Source: Chamaecyparis obtusa
Lineage: Eukaryota; Streptophyta; Pinopsida; Cupressales; Cupressaceae
Direction of reading: 5' to 3'
NCBI GenBank assembly: GCA_027943335.1
Contig: BSBK01004085.1
Location: forward strand, 451,001-515,000
Length of the DNA stretch: 64,000 nt
Shown: positions 1 to 11,675 of the stretch, in pieces
Layout of the letters: every line of letters begins with the position of its first letter
How positions within the stretch are numbered: the stretch's first letter is position 1
Translations under genes and position numbers: made by a program
Notes under the pieces: model-generated
Database searches by the model: none
What the model saw: only the letters and a program-made list of their open reading frames with translations
What the model was told of the DNA's origin: nothing

Positions 1-72
1 TGGACAATTTTCCACTAACACACAAATTGGTGTTTTTCAAACACCCCAATCCTATAGTGTTTCTTAACACTA
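1..72. repeat. Flank of outer retrotransposon with GTGTT..AACAC mini-palindromes
   Basis: Host or older-repeat DNA into which the outer LTR element inserted. It contains short palindromes of the type GTGTTTCTTAACAC (around 57-70) and GGTGTTTTTCAAACACC (around 31-47). The same motif recurs on the far side of the insertion (around 13630 and 13699), so the target was itself a repeat. The last five bases, CACTA (68-72), are the left target-site duplication. Confidence 0.6.
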
Positions 73-2917
73 TGTTGGTTAACAGTTTGTCCTCCCTTTA
101 GATTTATAATCTTTGACTCTTCTTAACACCCAAGGTGAGAGAACAAAAGGATGTTCACCAACAAATGGGTCAGTGTAAGTCATCTATCACTACCCTCTGA
201 ATTGACAGGTATAGCTCCCTGAATATGCAATGATATGTAACGAATGTGTTTTTATTGATCATCAAATTATTCCTTATGAGGTTTAACCAAATTGTTTGTA
301 GGCACAAACAATTCAGGCAAGGATAAAGTGGATAACCTATAATCCCCAATGGAATGTTGATCATAGATTATCATAAGGACTATATTCTAACCTAAAACTA
401 TCTACTCTAAGAATGCATATCCTACTAAGGAGAATAGAAGCAGAATCATGCATGGATAGTAAATGGAATTACTTATGCTGCAATTACTAACATGAAATGG
501 AATCCAAGAAGGAATCATAGTTCCATATACAATTATACTTTCTATTCAGATGCATCTAAATAACAGGATGAATAGTAGAAGAATCATACATGAAAGATAA
601 ATAGAATTACTTTCACTACAATTACCAACATGAAATGGAATCCAGTAAGCAAGTACAGCTTCACGTATAACTGTTCTATCTATTCAAAAGAAAATGAACA
701 ACTACTGGCACAACAAACATGAAATAAAGCTTAGCAAATAGAATTACTCTACTCCAATGCCAAGTTTGCCGACCTCTACCATTCATTTTCTTCACGGTAT
801 TTATACAATGCTTACAGGAAAATGATTCATCTTCCAGAATTCAAAAAGACCAGGCAGAAAGAGAGAACATCTCGATGATAGAATTTGAAAAGCCAATCAC
901 TGACATGAGAACAGGAAAAGACATCATAATTGTGACACTTCAATTTGAGTCCTTCATCTTCTTTTTAATAGCATCTGTCAAGTCAAATCCATTGGGCTTC
1001 TCGGAGTCAAACTATCTTTCAAACAATAGTCAATCTGATCTACAACTGCAGTCAACCTTTTTTAAATGTCTTAGAAATATTTGGTGTGATCTTATAGCTG
1101 TTATCATTACCACCACCTGTGGCAACCCATGTTGCATCTACTGGACCGCAAGCTATAGCATACAAAATCATTAGGATTATACTCTTTATTATTTTCCTAC
1201 CTGTGGCCTCAGTCGAGAAATCTATCATCAATATCCCCTTCGGTTCTTAGTCACCTTCGACGTACTTATTTATGACAATTGAAAATGGATTACATCAACT
1301 TTTTAATCTCTTTATTTTCCTTAAGTCTTGGGTCCCACCTAACAAGTTTCTCATCAGACGGTGGTCATATGATCGCGAGAGGAAAGAATATTCCTCGTGA
1401 TCATACGCCAGCCATAGATCTCCTGGTAGTGGACCCCCTACGCTTTATCATTGGTGCAATATTTAATAACTATTCCATCTCATCATCACACTTGCGTTGT
1501 TGGCCTACGTGGGTCCTAGCAAAACACACTTTCACTTGCCCGAGCTTCCATTGTCACATGATCGCATAGTATTATTTTATTCCTTGCGATCATGCGACCG
1601 CTCTATGATTGGTGCACGTGGGTCCAGTGGAGCATATTTTATTTAACCTTCACTCGGCGACTTACGTTGTCGCATGATCGCATGACATTTTTTTACTTTA
1701 TGCGATCATGCGACCACTCTTTCCACATGGTAGTGTCTCACCATACCGCACCATATAGATGTTTTTTCCACAATGGAGAAGTTGTCCCACCGTATTTCCA
1801 CCCGTCATTTGGTCACATGTTAATTTGGTCACTTAAATAATAATCGGCTTTTCTTTTATCACAAAACTTTGGGTTTGGACTTATAAATTTTCATTGTCAC
1901 ATGATCGCATGGTATTTGTTTAATTCTTGCAATCATGCGACCACTTCATCATTGGTACACGTGGACTCCACTATTGGTGTACGTGGGTTGCACTGTTGGC
2001 GTATGTGAGTCCCAGCAGACTTCATTGTCACATGATCGCATGGTATTTTTTTACCTCACGCGATCATGCAACCGCTCTGTTACACTGAAAAAAGGCAAAG
2101 CTCGAATTCAACAAAATCTTACCCAATTGCATATTCACCATTTTCAATCATTTTCTTGATCTCTTCGAATCTTTCTCAATCTTCTATCCGCATCATTATA
2201 CAAATTAAACTCATTAAACACGTGCTCGAGGGCAAGAAGAATATAATACATATGAAAAACTGTCTGGTATGCTTTGTAAAATATGATACAATGATTGAGC
2301 TCTTCAACATCATAGGATTTTCAAATGCGGTCATGTGCTAAGATTTTAATTTTCTCATCATCATTATTTATATAATATATGCCAGACTGTAATCTTTGGA
2401 ACGCTGCATCTCTGTTACAATCATAGGGAACTCTTGTTGACTGATGATCAAATGATGACTGGATTATGGACTAAATTTTCACCATTTAATTTATTTCATT
2501 TTCAAAAGAGACTAGATACAATTCAATCTTTTACTTCCTTGAATTCAAAGAATTGAATCCTTGATCTTGCACACTATTTTTATTGCACTCCATGAAGCAC
2601 TTTAAAAACAATTGACTGTGCATAATCCGAGAATAGCCACATGATGTTTCCAGATGAATCCATATGATTTCCACCACCATCCTGCTTGAAAAAGATCATT
2701 AAATTGAGCACCAAGTCTTTGCCAGGTTAGGATCTACAACCTACCCAGAATGAAGAGATTTTAACACAACTCACCCGGCTTGAAACAAGGAGCAATTGCA
2801 GGGATACCTAGCAAAGACCTCCTATCCTAGAGAGAAGCTAGACCTAGATACTAACAAAACAGACCTGACTTGACTCTGATATTGTAAAAAAAATGGGTTA
2901 CTAAAAGTCAGGCAACA
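73..2917 (-). repeat. 3' LTR of the outer element (complete, 2845 bp)
   Basis: Matches the right LTR almost throughout with scattered, mostly transitional differences. The minus-strand LTR begins TGTTGCC at 2917 and ends CCAACA at 73. It contains five imperfect hairpin units built on GTCGCATGATCGCATG...CGATCATGCGAC, at about 1363-1410, 1553-1604, 1664-1717, 1894-1945 and 2026-2077. The open frames here (for example 875-1174, 1279-1569 and 1592-1840) recur in the other LTR as shifted or broken frames and are not genes. Confidence 0.9.
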
Positions 2918-3202
2918 GCTGGCTCCGACTGGGGGATCATGTACTACAAGGTGCATGAAGAATTCAGCTTCTCTGGTGAGACAAGTGCCTTATCCATTGG
3001 GTTGCGGAGTCTAGACCAAAGAGAACAATGAGCAGCTGCATACAGGGAGGGTGGAGGGGAGCAGGGCAGACTGAAACAAAGCAAGAGAAAACAACCACTA
3101 ACAAAGCAAGGAAAGGCTACACTAGACACACCAAAATTGGAAAGAAACCTATTTACAAAAGGTGAGGAGATCTCACCAGCAGGACCAAAAGCAAAGAAAG
3201 AT
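2918..3202 (-). other. Internal region between gag-like gene and 3' LTR
   Basis: About 285 bp of the outer element between the end of the gag-like reading frame and the 3' LTR. A polypurine tract should lie next to 2917, but the minus-strand sequence there (ending CAGTCGGAGCCAGC) is not a clear purine run. No gene is seen. Confidence 0.4.
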
Positions 3203-5328
3203 TCATACATGACCATTTATAGGGAGAGAAAAGTATGAACCTTTTCTAAACAGAAGAAGATGTTCCACCAATTTGAAGAAGCATTGGTAACCTCTGGCTA
3301 CTCCTTCATTGTTGAACTTGAGTCCAAGAGCTGTCTGTAACATGATGACCCACAAGACCTTTCCAAACAGCCATGCCTCATTATAAATCTCTGGTTCATC
3401 TATGCTTCCATATACATCTTTCCTTACACATTCAACCTTCTGTGATGGAAGAAGATATTCACCATATTTTGAATGCACTACTGGAATATAATTCAATTTA
3501 TCTCTTTCAGCATTATCATCTCTATTTTCTCTATCATCACCCTTTGTAGAGATGTTAATGTTCAAATCAGGATTAACAAAATCAGGACATTGCACATCCT
3601 TTAGAAGTGAAATAGCATCATACCGTTTGCAAGCATTGTCAATAATCACTTTTGATTTCAAACCAAAACTGAAACAAAATGTATCCCCATTACTCACGGT
3701 CTCTTCTAGGACTGAAAAATCTTCTTCATTTGTTATAATTGTCAATCCTTCAAGATGTTCATCTAATTTTAGAATTCCAATATTTGAATTGACTATAGAA
3801 GAAGGCACCATGAATTGATCAATTTTCATTTCAAAACTGGAAAAATCTTCATCTAATTCTTTGTCTTCTATAGGCTACTGTAGTACTTCATCAATATCTG
3901 AAACTTCTTGTTCAAAATCTATTGTTGCATCAATTTTTTTATCAATATTTTCAGTAAGATGATTGACATAAAATATTTCAGCCTTTTCATTCACACATCT
4001 TTGATAAAGATCATTCAGCATTATATTATCTTCAAAACAAGATATCTCTGATATGTGATCTTTATCAGCTATAATGAAAGAAGATTCAGACTCATTATGT
4101 TCTTTAATAACATTAGGAATCTCATCTTTTAATAGCCTATCAGCCTTGGGATAATCTTCAGAAAAATAGTTTGAAACTTTATCCACATTCTTTTCATCCA
4201 AACTACAATTTTCAGCAACACAAGGAAAAGGAAACATAGACACATCTTCAATTTTGTTTACCTTTTCTTCTTGATCTTCAAAAATCTCCATAGGCTGGAA
4301 ACGTTCTTTTTGCTGATGACTCTTCCAAGGTAATTCATTGTTCCTTTCATCCACCTTGTAAAAAGGTACTTAATTATTAGAGGCTTGAGGTTCCTCCAAA
4401 ATATCAAAACAATTATCCTCATCTTCTGAATCTGTCTCATACTCACAATAAAAGTTTACAGAGTCGCCATGAGGAGTATGATAGTCTTCATTTTTTGGAT
4501 ATTCAAAGTTTTGTTCTTTTTCTTCTTTTCTAAGATGAAAGGCATGAGAATTATATTTTTTGGGAGGAGCTTCAATAGATAATTTCTGCAAATTCTCATT
4601 TCTACCTTGATGAGGTTGATAAAATGAATGAGCTGATGTAGTAATCTATCTTTTTAATGCATTTATTTCATTAGATAATCTCAGCAACATATCTTTTGTA
4701 CTGATTGAAGTACTGGTTGTGTTGCTCATGGGTCCAGCATGAAATTCCTTCTTCCATCTCCCGGAGGCTAACATATCATCTTCCATTTCTTCAGCTAGTG
4801 TTTGAGTAGCTTGCAAATCTATTACATTAGCTCTTCTTAACTGATAACCAAGTTCAGGAGGCATAGAACTAATGTAAAATGTTTTCAATTATTTCCTATG
4901 GGTGCACTGGCAGCTAATATTCTTTTGATTAGTTTATTAAACTTGGCATTAAAATCTCTCATAGAGATAGATGGTTCCTTCTTTATCTAAGCCAGTTGTA
5001 ACAATAAGATTTGAGCATCTTCAACAGTCTTATATCTTTCTTCAAATTTTTGTTTCATGTCATTCCATCCAGTAATGTAGCCTATAGGTAAGTCTTGAAA
5101 CCACTCTGCTGCATCATCCACAAGAGTATCTACAAACAATCTAACAGCAACATCTTCATGCTGAGGATTCACCACACTACATGCCTTATGAAAAGCACTC
5201 AGATGTTTTTCTGTAGATATTGAGCCATCACCATTGAATCTTGGAAAGTTCTTTCTAAAACCTTTTGGTAAATCATGACTTGTTGCAAGATTCAAAGGTC
5301 CAATAGCATTTCCCCAAGGAATAGCCAT
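3203..5328 (-). pseudogene. gag-like polyprotein of the outer element (broken)
   Basis: Decayed structural (gag-like) gene, translated on the minus strand from about 5328. The first 113 codons carry a retrotransposon gag core: FPRFNGDGS near residue 28, then AAEWFQDLPIGYITGWNDM and KFEERYKTVEDA. A stop near 4987 interrupts a reading frame that clearly continues (IKKEPSISMRDFNAKFNKLI). A frameshift near 4890 leads into KTFYISSMPPELGYQLRRA. Two further in-frame stops fall near 4640 and 4370 and another near 3875, so the original protein was one long chain of about 700 residues. The C-terminal part is acidic (many D/E/N) and ends in a Trp/Phe-rich block (NEAWLFGKVLWVIMLQTALG) that I cannot assign. 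No zinc knuckle, protease, reverse transcriptase or integrase was found. The gag assignment is firm for the N-terminus only. Confidence 0.75.
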
Positions 5329-5432
5329 ATTTTCTAAACATGTATTCTATGTGACTGTCTGAATTGAAACTGAGAGGGGAAATGAATTGAATTCTAAGAA
5401 AAACTTTTAATACTTCCTTCTTTCTAAAGTTC

Positions 5433-5450
5433 TCCCCAGCAGAGTCGCCA
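5433..5450 (-). other. Primer-binding site of the outer element
   Basis: The minus strand reads TGGCGACTCTGCTGGGGA, beginning with the TGG that pairs with a tRNA CCA end and lying five bases inside the 5' LTR. This motif is typical of long plant Ty3/gypsy elements (Tat/Ogre-type sites are described as tRNA-Arg-like). The exact tRNA was not verified. Confidence 0.75.
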
Positions 5451-5455
5451 AAAAC

Positions 5456-7194
5456 TATTGGTTAACAGTTTGTCCTCCCTTTAGATTTATAATCTTTGAC
5501 TCTTCTTAACACCCAAGGTGAGAGAAAAAAAGGATGTTCACCAACAAATGGGTCAGTGTAAGTCATCTATCACTGCCCTCTGAATTAACAGGTATAGCTC
5601 CCTAAATATGCAATGATATGCAACGAATGTGTTTTTATTGATCATCAGATTATTCCTTATGAGGTTTAACCAAATTGTTTGTAGGCACAAACAATTCAGG
5701 CAAGGATAAAGTGGATAACCTATAATCCCCAATGGAATGTTGATCACAGATTATCATAAGGACTATATTCTAACCTAAAACTATCTACTCTAAGAATGCA
5801 TATCCTACTAAGGAGAATAGAAGCAAAATTATGCATGGACAGTAAATGGAATTACTTATGCTGCAATTACTAACATGAAATGGAATCCAAGCAGGAATCA
5901 TAGTTCCATATACAATTGTACTTTCTATTTAGATGCATCTAAATAACTGGATGAATAGGAGAAGAATCATACATGAAAGGTAAATAGAATTACTTTCACT
6001 GCAATTACCAACATGAAATGGAATCCAGTAAGCAAGTACAACTTCACATATAACTGTTCTATCTATTCAAAGGAAAATGAACAACTACTGGCACAATAAA
6101 CATGAAATAAAGCTTAGTAAATAGAATTACTTTGCTCCAATGCCAAGTTTTCCGACCTCTACCATTCATTTTCTTCATGGTATTTATACAATGCTTACAG
6201 GAAAATGATTCATCTTCCAGAATTCAAAAAGACCAGGCAGAAAGAGAGAATATCTCGATGATAGAATTTGAAAAGCCAATCACTGACATGAGAACAAGAA
6301 AAGACATCATAATTGTGACACTTCAATTTGAGTCCTTCGTCTTCTTTTTAATAGCATTTGTCAAGTCAAATCCATTGGGCTTCTCAGAGTCAAACTATCT
6401 TTCAAACAATAGTCAATCCGATCTACAACTGCATTCAACCTTTTTTAAATGTCTCAAAAATATTTGGCATGATCTTATAGCTGTTATCATTACCACCACC
6501 TATGGCAACCCATGTTGCATCTACTGGACCGCAAGCTACAACATACAAAATCATTAGGATTATACTCTTTATTCTTTTCCTACCCACGACCTCAGTCGAG
6601 AAATCTATCATCAATATCCCCTTCGGTTCTTAGTCACCTTCGACGTACTTATTTATGACAATTGAAAATGGATTACGTCAACTTTTTAATCTCTTTATTT
6701 TCCTTAAGTCTCGGGTCCCACCTGACAAGTTTCTCATTGGACGGTGGTCATATGATCGCGAGAGGAAAGAATATTCCTCGCGATCATATGCCAACCGTAG
6801 ATCTCCTGGCAGTGGACCCCCTACGCTTTATCATTGGCACAATATTTAATAACTATTCCATCTCATCGTCGCACTTGCGTTGTTGGCCTACGTGGGTCCC
6901 AGCAAAACACACTTTCACTTGCCCGAGCTTCCATTGTCGCATGATCGCATAGTATTATTTTATTCCTTGCGATCATGCGACCGCTCTATGATTGGTGCAC
7001 GTGGGTCCAGTGGAGCATATTTTATTTAACCTTCACTCAGTGACTTACGTTGTCGCATGATCGCATGACATTTTCTTACTTTATGCGATCATGCGACCAC
7101 TCTTTCCACGTGGCAGTGTCTCACCATACCGCACCATATAGATGTTTTTTCCACAATGGAGAAGTTGTCCCACTGTATTTCCACCCATCATTTT
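5456..7194 (-). repeat. 5' LTR of the outer element, inner part
   Basis: Direct repeat of about 73-1806. It begins TATTGG where the other LTR has TGTTGG. It contains hairpin units 1-3 (about 6744-6792, 6935-6985 and 7051-7100). It stops abruptly at the nested insertion near 7194, and the remainder resumes at 12522. Confidence 0.88.
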
Positions 7195-7257
7195 ATGTGC
7201 ATGGGTTCCTTTTTGACTTAAGGCACATACCTTTTCTTCGGTCTCCTTCAATGGCTA

Positions 7258-7687
7258 TCCTGGGTGTAAGAGCAATCTTGCATCACCCAAAAATATTTAT
7301 GTTTTTATATTCAATAAGGGTTATTTTGTGCAGAGCTGCGATTTATGGAAAGTTACTATTTTTGGTAATTTTCGTATGTGCTCAGAATGATCTGATTTCT
7401 TTCTTGGAGGTTCATTTTGGTCATATAAGTCTGCCAGCAAAGTTTCATGGCTAGATCAGGTGTAGTTTTGAAGATATTGAAGATTTTCGGTATTGGCAGC
7501 AGGATACAGAAACTTCGAACTCAGTTTTGAAGGCTTTAGAGGCCCCGAATGAGGTTATAATAGCCGAACGGGTCAACTGGTGATGACTTATGGTCTTCGG
7601 AAGTTGGGCCACCTGAAATGGCGGAAAATAATTTTCTTCAAAATTTCTGTTCGGGTTTCAAAAGTTATTTTGAGCCGACTATGATTC
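7258..7687 (+). repeat. Truncated tandem LTR copy of the nested element
   Basis: Repeats about the first 430 bases of the LTR at 7688-8482, starting at its base 13 or so (ATCCTGGGTGTAAG) and ending at GAGCCGACTATGAT. The two copies are nearly identical, including the absence of an internal segment present in the inverted copy. The open frames in it are shadows. Confidence 0.8.
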
Positions 7688-8482
7688 TGATGCAGGAGCA
7701 TCCTGGGTGTAAGAGCAATCTTGCATCACCCAAAAATATTTATGTTTTTATATTCAATAAGGGTTATTTTGTGCAGAGCTGTGATTTATGGAAAGTTACT
7801 ATTTTTGGTAATTTTCGTATGTGCTCAGAATGATCTGATTTCTTTCTTGGAGGTTCATTTTGGTCATATAAGTCTGCCAGCAAAGTTTCATGGCTAGATC
7901 AGGTGTAGTTTTGAAGATATTGAAGATTTTCGGTATTGGCAGCAGGATACAGAAACTTCGAACTCAGTTTTGAAGGCTTTAGAGGCCCCGGATGAGGTTA
8001 TAATAGCCGAGCGGGTCAACTGGTGATGACTTATGGTCTTCGGAAGTTGGGCCACCTGAAATGGCGGAAAATAATTTTCTTCAAAATTTCTGTTCGGGTT
8101 TCAAAAGTTATTTTGAGCCGACTATGATGTAATAAAATGTAAAATAAAATAATTCTAAGTTTGGTCGGCCTTATTGGCTAAAATTCTGGAACCTTCCCAG
8201 GCGGTGGATAATTGCCTATATAAGGAAGGCTGTATTATTGTCTTAGGCAGTTGGGAATAGTTCAGAATAGTTCTGGGTAATAGATCTGGGTATTGATTGG
8301 AGGCTTTGTCCTACAGAATATTGTAAGGGAATGCCCATGTGGCTTTGCATATTGTAATTCTGAAAGTTTGTAATTCCACATTTGTGGAGATAATAAGAAG
8401 CCAATTTTCTGTTCTTGCATATTGTTGTTGTTTCTCTATTTCTGTTATGTGTTTGTGGTATTAAGGGGAGCACCCTTCATCA
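7688..8482 (+). repeat. 5' LTR of the nested gypsy element (795 bp)
   Basis: Starts TGATGCAGGAGCATCC and ends CCCTTCATCA, giving the inverted TGATG/CATCA termini of an LTR. It is followed two bases later by a primer-binding site. A TATATAAGG box around 8217-8225 is a plausible promoter, followed by AATAATAAGAAG-type signals near 8390. Confidence 0.85.
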
Positions 8483-8484
8483 AG

Positions 8485-8496
8485 TGGTATCAGAGC
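8485..8496 (+). other. Primer-binding site (initiator tRNA-Met)
   Basis: TGGTATCAGAGC, complementary to the 3' end of plant initiator Met tRNA, two bases after the LTR. This is the standard site of many plant copia and gypsy elements. Confidence 0.9.
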
Positions 8497-8583
8497 AGGT
8501 TTTCTTGAGTGTGTAAACAGATCGCCGACTGTGAGGCAGTTTGCACCAGGACCGTGGTAAGGGTTTCAGCGCGCATCGCGAAA

Positions 8584-9660
8584 ATGCCTCCACGAAGAGA
8601 ACGTGGCGGAAGAGCTGGTGCTGTGACACCTGAGGTTAGAGAGCTGCAGAGACAAGTGCGAGCATTGCAAGAAGAGATTCGTAGAGGAATGAATCTTAAT
8701 GTCAGAGACGAAAGCGAGGATGAAGCCGAAGAAGAATATCAAGAAGGAGAAATTGAAATTGTGAACCAGGAGGAAGAAAGACTTTTTCGGGCGATTTCCA
8801 AGATTGGGAAAAGACCTAAGATTGAGGTTCCTACATTTTCTGGAAATCTTAACCCAGAGGAATTGATCGACTGGATCAATGAATGTGAAGAATATTTTGA
8901 GTATGAAGATGTTGAGGATCCTGATAGGGTCAAATTTGCGAAGGCCAGACTGAAAGGTCATGCGAAGATATGGTGGCAAGAGATTCAGTTGGAGCGAAAT
9001 AGAAGGGGAAAGGAGAAAATCACGAGATGGGATCGGATGGTGGATAAATTGAAGCGACAGTTCATTCCTGTTGATTATGAGCTTGACCTACTGAAGAAAA
9101 TGCAGAGTTTGAAGCAAGCAGGAAGATCTGTTCAGGAGTATACAGAGGAGTTCTATCGACTTCTCATCAGAACAGGCCACGCAGAAGCTGATAAGGAGAA
9201 AGTTGCCTGATACCTTAACGGGTTAAGGCCGAGCATTCAGGAGGAGCTGAATCTAGTTCGAATGAACAGTATTGAAGAGGCATACCAGTTTGCCCTAAAA
9301 GTAGAGGAAAAGCTAAACAAGAAGTTTGAGAGCAGACAAAATGGAAGAGGTCGCGGTGGACGATCTGGTGGACGATCATATGGTGGTCGAAATGAAGATC
9401 CGAAAAAGAAGGATGAGGCCAGTAGTAGTCAAAATCAGCGAGGAAATAATTTCAATCGCTTCCACGATCAGAATAATAGAGATCAAAGAGGGAGAGGAAG
9501 AGGACAAGGATCTGGAAGAGGTGGCTTCCGTGGAACATGTTTTCACTGTGGAGAAGAAGGTCACAGGGCATTTGAATGTCCTCAGCGCCAAGGCAGAACA
9601 GACAGGAGAAATGAAGGCCAGGCCAGAGTTGCACATGTAGATGAAGATGCCAGATCATCA
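8584..9660 (+). pseudogene. gag: gag of the nested gypsy element (one in-frame stop)
   Basis: Capsid/nucleocapsid gene. The ATG at 8584 (MPPRRERGGRAG) is preferred over the in-frame upstream ATG at 8509, which lies in the leader. After a coiled-coil-like stretch (VRELQRQVRALQEEI) and an acidic linker comes the gag core: PTFSGNLNPEELIDWINECE, LKGHAKIWWQEIQ and SVQEYTEEFYRLLIRTGH. A TGA at 9208-9210 interrupts it, and the same frame resumes at once with YLNGLRPSIQEELNLVRM. An Arg/Gly-rich nucleocapsid follows, with one CCHC zinc knuckle (CFHCGEEGHRAFEC, about 9538-9579). The TGA sits where a C-to-T change in an Arg CGA codon would explain it. No frameshift is seen. Confidence 0.9.
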
Positions 9661-10110
9661 AATTCTGAAGATGCTGAAAGAGGAGAAACGTTGATTAACA
9701 GAAGAGTCCTGTTGAGTGGTGAGAATGAACCTGAGCAAAGGAGGAGCTTGTTTCGCACCAGGTGCAAGTGTGAAGGTAAATGTTGTGATGTCATTATTGA
9801 TAGTGGAAGCACTGACAATTTGGTGTCGGAAGAGATGGTGACAAAGTTGAAGCTCAAGAGACAGAAACACCCACATCCATATCGGATTGCCTGGGTACAG
9901 GATGACCACAAGGTCATGGTCAATGAACAATGCCTGGTGAAGTTCAAGATTGGCGGATACCAAGATGAGGTATTGTGTGATATCATATCTATGGATGCAT
10001 GTCATATGTTATTGGGTAGACCATGGCAGTTTGACAGATGTGCTGTACATGATGGTCATGCGAATACCTATTCCCTGACAAAGGATGGAGTATGACATAA
10101 GCTAAAGCCA
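9661..10110 (+). pseudogene. Aspartic protease region of the nested element
   Basis: Continues the gag frame. The retropepsin-like active site is DVIIDSGSTDNLVSEEMV at about 9787-9840, with the catalytic Asp in DSG. It is followed by MDACHMLLGRPWQFD, the usual C-terminal LLGRPW block of plant gypsy proteases. A TGA at 10093-10095 interrupts the frame, which then continues (HKLKPLKETEEK) toward reverse transcriptase. The enzyme would cleave the gag-pol polyprotein inside the particle. Confidence 0.85.
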
Positions 10111-11675
10111 TTGAAGGAGACCGAAGAAAAGGTATGTGGTAATGCAAGAATAACATTTGTTGATGGAAGGAAATTCCTAGATGGTATGAGGCATGAGCAT
10201 GTATGTTTTGCTTTAATTCCAAAAGCTGGTAAAGAGGAAGTAGAAGATGTTCCTGTAGAAGTTGCAGATTTGTTGAATGAGTTTCAGGATATTGTATCCG
10301 ATAACGTGCCTGATGGATTACCACCAGTCAGGAAGATCAGTCATCAGATGGACTTGATCCCAAGAGCGAGTTTACCGAATAAGGCAGCGCACAAAATGAC
10401 ACCTGCAGAAAGTGAGGAGTTGAACAGACAAGTACATGAGTTGTTATAGAAAGGATTGATTCGAGAGAGTCTGAGTCCATGTGCTATACCTGCGGTATTA
10501 GCACCAAAGAAGAATGGAGAGTGGAGGATGTGTACAGATTCCAGAGCAATAAACAAGATCACAATCAAGTATAGGTTTCCATTGCCACGAATGGATGATA
10601 TTATGGATTGTTTGAGTGGAGCTGTGTATTTTTCAAAGATAGATCTAAAAAGTGGATATCATCAGATTCGGATCAGAGAAGGAGATGAATGGAAGACTGC
10701 CTTCAAGACAAAGGAAGGACTGTATGAGTGGTTAGTCATGCCTTTTGGGCTAACCAATGCACCGAGCACTTTCATGCGGCTCATGAACGAGGTTCTGAAA
10801 GAATTTCTGGGTAAGTTTGTCATTGTTTACCTAGATGATATTTTGATTTTTAGCAAGACATTGGAGGAACATATGATGCATATTCGTATGGTGTTTGAGA
10901 AGTTGAGAGAAGAGAAATTGTTGATTAATTTGAAGAAGTGCAGTTTTGTGAAGAAAGAGTTAGTGTATTTGGGATTTGTAGTTTCAGCAGAAGGTCTAAA
11001 AATGGACCCAGAGAAGGTACAGGCTATCCTTGAATGGCCTACTCCAAGGAGTGCTACTGAGGTAAGATCTTTTCATGGTTTGGCTAGCTTTTACAGAAAG
11101 TTTATCAGAAATTTTAGCAGTATTTGTGGACCCTTGACTGAAACAATGAGAGGGGATAGGAAAGAGTTTAAGTGGACTAATGGGGCAGAAAAGAGTTTTC
11201 AATTATTGAAACAAAAAGTTACAGAACAACCTGTTTTAGCACTTCCAGATTTCAATAAGGTGTTTCAAGTAGATTGTGATGCTAGTGGTACTGCAATAGG
11301 AGCTGTTATGAGCCAAGAAGGTAAACCTGTTGCTTATTTCAGTGAGAAGTTAAATGATGCCAAGAGGAAATATTCTGTTTATGATCAAGAATTTTATGCT
11401 ATAGTTCAGGCATTAAAGAAGTGGAGACATTATCTGCTTCCTAAGGAGTTTGTTTTGTATACTGATCATCAAGCTTTGCAATATTTGAATAGTCAAGGAA
11501 AGTTGAATCAGAGGCATTTGAAATGGGTTGAGTTTTTGCAGAGTTATACATTTGTTTTGAAACATAGGAGTGGAAAGTCTAATAGGGTTGCAGATGCTCT
11601 TAGCAGAAGGCAACTATTGCTGACAGAAATGTAGATTGAAGTGGTTGGGTTCAAGGAACTCAAGAATTTGTATCC
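10111..11675 (+). pseudogene. pol: Reverse transcriptase-RNase H of the nested gypsy element
   Basis: Pol part of the same reading frame. The connection region includes LPPVRKISHQMDLIP and ends at a TAG (10447-10449). The frame resumes in [20 protein letters not shown] and carries all main reverse transcriptase blocks: [15 protein letters not shown] (first Asp), [12 protein letters not shown], and the catalytic YLDD in [11 protein letters not shown] (about 10822-10854). RNase H follows with [35 protein letters not shown] and [14 protein letters not shown] at 11632-11634 ends the open frame, yet the coding sequence goes on (IEVVGFKELKNLYP) until it runs into the inverted LTR near 11676. Integrase is therefore absent. 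The layout (RT before RNase H, Met PBS) is Ty3/gypsy, probably a chromovirus-type lineage, but no chromodomain remains to prove it. Confidence 0.92.

Noticed and set aside
875..2341. Plus-strand open frames in the left outer LTR (also at 6132-7454 in the right LTR)
   Set aside because: They run antisense within LTRs, overlap one another, and are shifted or broken between the two LTR copies.
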